In this document: positions 62,586 through 64,000 of the stretch, piece by piece
Layout: each line of letters starts with the position of its first letter
Numbering within the stretch: the stretch's first letter is position 1
NCBI RefSeq assembly: GCF_039710355.1
Contig: NZ_JBDKWZ010000008.1
Span: forward strand, 248,001 to 312,000
Direction of reading: 5' to 3'
DNA: 64,000 bases
DNA from: Rapidithrix thailandica
GTDB lineage: Bacteria; Bacteroidota; Bacteroidia; Cytophagales; Flammeovirgaceae
Notes under the pieces: model-generated
Databases searched by the model: none
What the model was told of the DNA's origin: nothing
The model's input: the letters and a program-made list of their open reading frames with translations, nothing else
Made by a program: the position numbers and the translations under genes

Positions 62586-63133
62586 CCTGTTTTATCGTTA
62601 TGTTGAACAAAGCTTAAGGCAAGGATAATTGCTAATTGCACAAATGACAAGCAAAACACCCTACTTTTCTTTATGAAAACCAGGTGTTTACCAGTAGTGA
62701 TTTTCAATTTTTGTCAGTGAAAGTGAAGAAAGGCCCGCTTATATGTCTCAACACCATGCGTCAATTGAAAAGCTTTTTTTCCACAGGCAAGGCCTCCAAT
62801 GGTATATAATGACTTCTTTTATAATTGTACATTTTATATATACTCGCGAGCGTTACTTACACAAGTCCTCCTATAGGTTTACTTTGTTACTTTGCCTCTC
62901 TGTATATAATTGTATGGACATTTTTTACCTGAAAACACCTCAACTTTCCACCGGCTTCATTATTGAAGCCTTTTCAGATATTTTCATTTATTTTCACTTA
63001 TTTCCACATAATTTCAATTAGCTTTTCACTTAGCAAGAGCTTTAAAAAAAAAATTTTGAAACACCCTGCTAAGTGAAAATAAGTGAAAAGGCCATCTAAG
63101 TGAAAATATCTGAAAGAATAGCCATTGAGAACT
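62586..63133. other. Intergenic region with nested inverted repeats
   Basis: A 548-base gap. The distinctive feature is the 144-bp nested inverted-repeat block at 62972-63115. No convincing gene. Confidence 0.55.
62972..63115. repeat. Nested inverted repeats with TTTTCACTTA units
   Basis: Three arm pairs lie within 144 bases: an outer 15-bp perfect pair (TTTCAGATATTTTCA with TGAAAATATCTGAAA), a middle 13-bp pair (TTTTCACTTATTT with AAATAAGTGAAAA) and an inner 13-bp pair (TTTTCACTTAGCA with TGCTAAGTGAAAA). The 10-mer TAAGTGAAAA, or its complement, recurs five times. A central A/T run follows. Confidence 0.7.
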
Positions 63134-63469
63134 TTAAAAGAGTCTTTGTCTTTTGAAGAAATCACCTCTATGCTTTTTGTACTTATCCAATAAGTACGCA
63201 CCAATGGCAAAGGTACATTTAGCCTTTTGAGCGTTGAATAAAAAAACCTTTTTGGCAACTGGGAGAGATATTCTTAAAAAGTTTTTACCTGCTTTTCTAT
63301 CAGTGGTTTCGTCAATAAACTGTGTAGTTACTTGCTTCTTGGCGAAGTGTTCTTTTATCGTACGGTTCCGGTTTTCACTCCAAAGAGGGAATAACGTATG
63401 ATAAGTAGTCTTTTGCCAAATACCTTGATCTGGCGTCAGCGGAGCCAAAAAGAATATGTATTCAATCAA
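63134..63469 (-). CDS. Unassigned ORF, possible gene fragment
   Basis: A 111-codon minus-strand frame that starts only at a TTG and has a stop just upstream, so it lacks a credible initiation codon. The product is basic (RNRTIKEHFAKKQVTTQFID, LLDKYKKHRGDFFKRQRLF) and no family is recognised. It lies 24 bases after the stop of the SDR gene, on the same strand. Could be a truncated gene or a small unknown protein. Confidence 0.3.
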   Translation of the reverse strand: MIEYIFFLAPLTPDQGIWQKTTYHTLFPLWSENRNRTIKEHFAKKQVTTQFIDETTDRKAGKNFLRISLPVAKKVFLFNAQKAKCTFAIGAYLLDKYKKHRGDFFKRQRLF

Positions 63470-63493
63470 AAGGTTGGGCTAAAGAACAGTTTA

Positions 63494-64000
63494 TTACTTA
63501 TTGATCAATTTAGAAGCTATAGAGGGAGATAGCCTGTTAAGCTGGTATAGCATTTTCACTTTCCCTACTTTTATTTCAAGTGCTCCTTTTTCTAATTTTT
63601 GCAACATTTCCTGGACGGCCTCTTCCGGAGGGATGGCAAAGCCCGGAGGATTTCCCTTGTGCCAAGGAGTATCCACTGCCGGGAACAAAACTTCAATAAC
63701 GGATACGGGTGAATTGTGCATTTGCTTTCTAAGCACTTGAGTGAAAGAATGCAAAGCGGCCTTGGTCGCATTATAAATAGGATAGGCCGCCTTGGGAGTA
63801 TAGGCCAGGCCGCTGGTAATATTGATGAGCTTTGCACCGGCATTTTTCTTTAACAAAGGCATCATTAGTTTTGACAAGACGATAGGGCCCATTAGGTTGG
63901 TCCGGATTTCTAATTCTGTTTTTTCCAATATCTGATCATCTTGACAAAAATCCGTAACATGTACAATGGCAGCGTTGTTGATGAGGACGTTACAATTGGG
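63494..64000 (-). CDS. Short-chain dehydrogenase/reductase (5' truncated)
   Basis: The minus-strand frame is open through the right edge, so the N-terminus is outside the window. Visible SDR elements: the NVLINNAAI motif near the edge, INITSGLAY, and the catalytic YPIYNATKAALHSFTQ (YxxxK). After the core, FPAVDTPWHKGNPPGFAIPPEEAV and a C-terminal KMLYQLNRLSPS are consistent with Bacteroidota SDR enzymes of the DltE-like type. Reaction and substrate are not predictable. The 144-codon frame beginning at 63928 is not the real start. Confidence 0.92.
   Translation of the reverse strand, partial: PNCNVLINNAAIVHVTDFCQDDQILEKTELEIRTNLMGPIVLSKLMMPLLKKNAGAKLINITSGLAYTPKAAYPIYNATKAALHSFTQVLRKQMHNSPVSVIEVLFPAVDTPWHKGNPPGFAIPPEEAVQEMLQKLEKGALEIKVGKVKMLYQLNRLSPSIASKLINK

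Noticed and set aside
62998..63258. 86-codon minus-strand frame
   Set aside because: It runs through the nested inverted repeats and its composition is dictated by them.

Overview
The window looks like a chromosomal segment of a free-living member of the phylum Bacteroidota, most likely order Cytophagales or a relative. The evidence is a SusC/SusD outer-membrane pair, a type IX secretion (T9SS) sorting domain, a sensor kinase with a two-component-regulator propeller, an OmpA-family protein with a PD40-like propeller, lipoprotein signal peptides, and promoters of the Bacteroidota form TTG-N19-TAnnTTTG. Species cannot be fixed from the sequence alone. No rRNA, CRISPR array, prophage, complete insertion sequence or recognisable defence system was found.

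Layout. 1-5.4 kb: the 3' part of an OmpA-like gene, then an envelope-folding cluster (PPIase-like lipoprotein, SurA) and a MoxR ATPase. 5.5-18.4 kb: ispE, a nucleoside-hydrolase-like lipoprotein, two beta-barrel proteins, a large acyl-CoA synthetase/GNAT fusion, ispF, a tandem double D-Ala-D-Ala ligase and a PASTA protein. 18.7-31.4 kb: a T9SS cargo protein, a GNAT enzyme, a YtpQ-like protein, an FG-GAP protein, an oligopeptidase B-like S9 peptidase, an O-methyltransferase and a large sensor kinase. 31.4-44.2 kb: GNAT enzymes interleaved with two identical initiator tRNA genes, era, a two-subunit molybdenum hydroxylase, a PiT-like membrane protein, serine dehydratase alpha subunit, an orphan hydrogenase-maturation-protease-like protein and an AsmA-like protein. 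44.2-52.7 kb: rplT, rpmI and infC, an Ig-like lipoprotein, and susD/susC.

52.7-63.5 kb is different. It has long non-coding gaps, a degenerate tandem repeat, a palindromic MITE-like element, and at least three decayed genes (a small secreted protein, a globin C-terminus, and a small exported protein with an in-frame stop). Intact genes in it include a predicted trans-3-hydroxy-L-proline dehydratase, an acid-ceramidase-like hydrolase, an AlkB-like dioxygenase, a D-amino-acid-oxidase-family flavoprotein, two methyltransferases and a PH-domain protein. A short-chain dehydrogenase runs off the right edge.

How the genes fit together. Peptidoglycan and envelope functions recur (OmpA, SurA, MoxR, Ddl-PASTA, AsmA-like). 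Two MEP-pathway enzymes (ispE, ispF) are present but unlinked. Small-molecule catabolism is suggested by serine dehydratase, hydroxyproline dehydratase, the DAO-family enzyme and the IorAB-type hydroxylase. The most notable non-gene signals are a pair of related 117-161 bp elements with terminal inverted repeats and 3-bp target duplications, and repeated promoter architecture at exact 19-bp spacing. No convincing undescribed multi-gene system was found.
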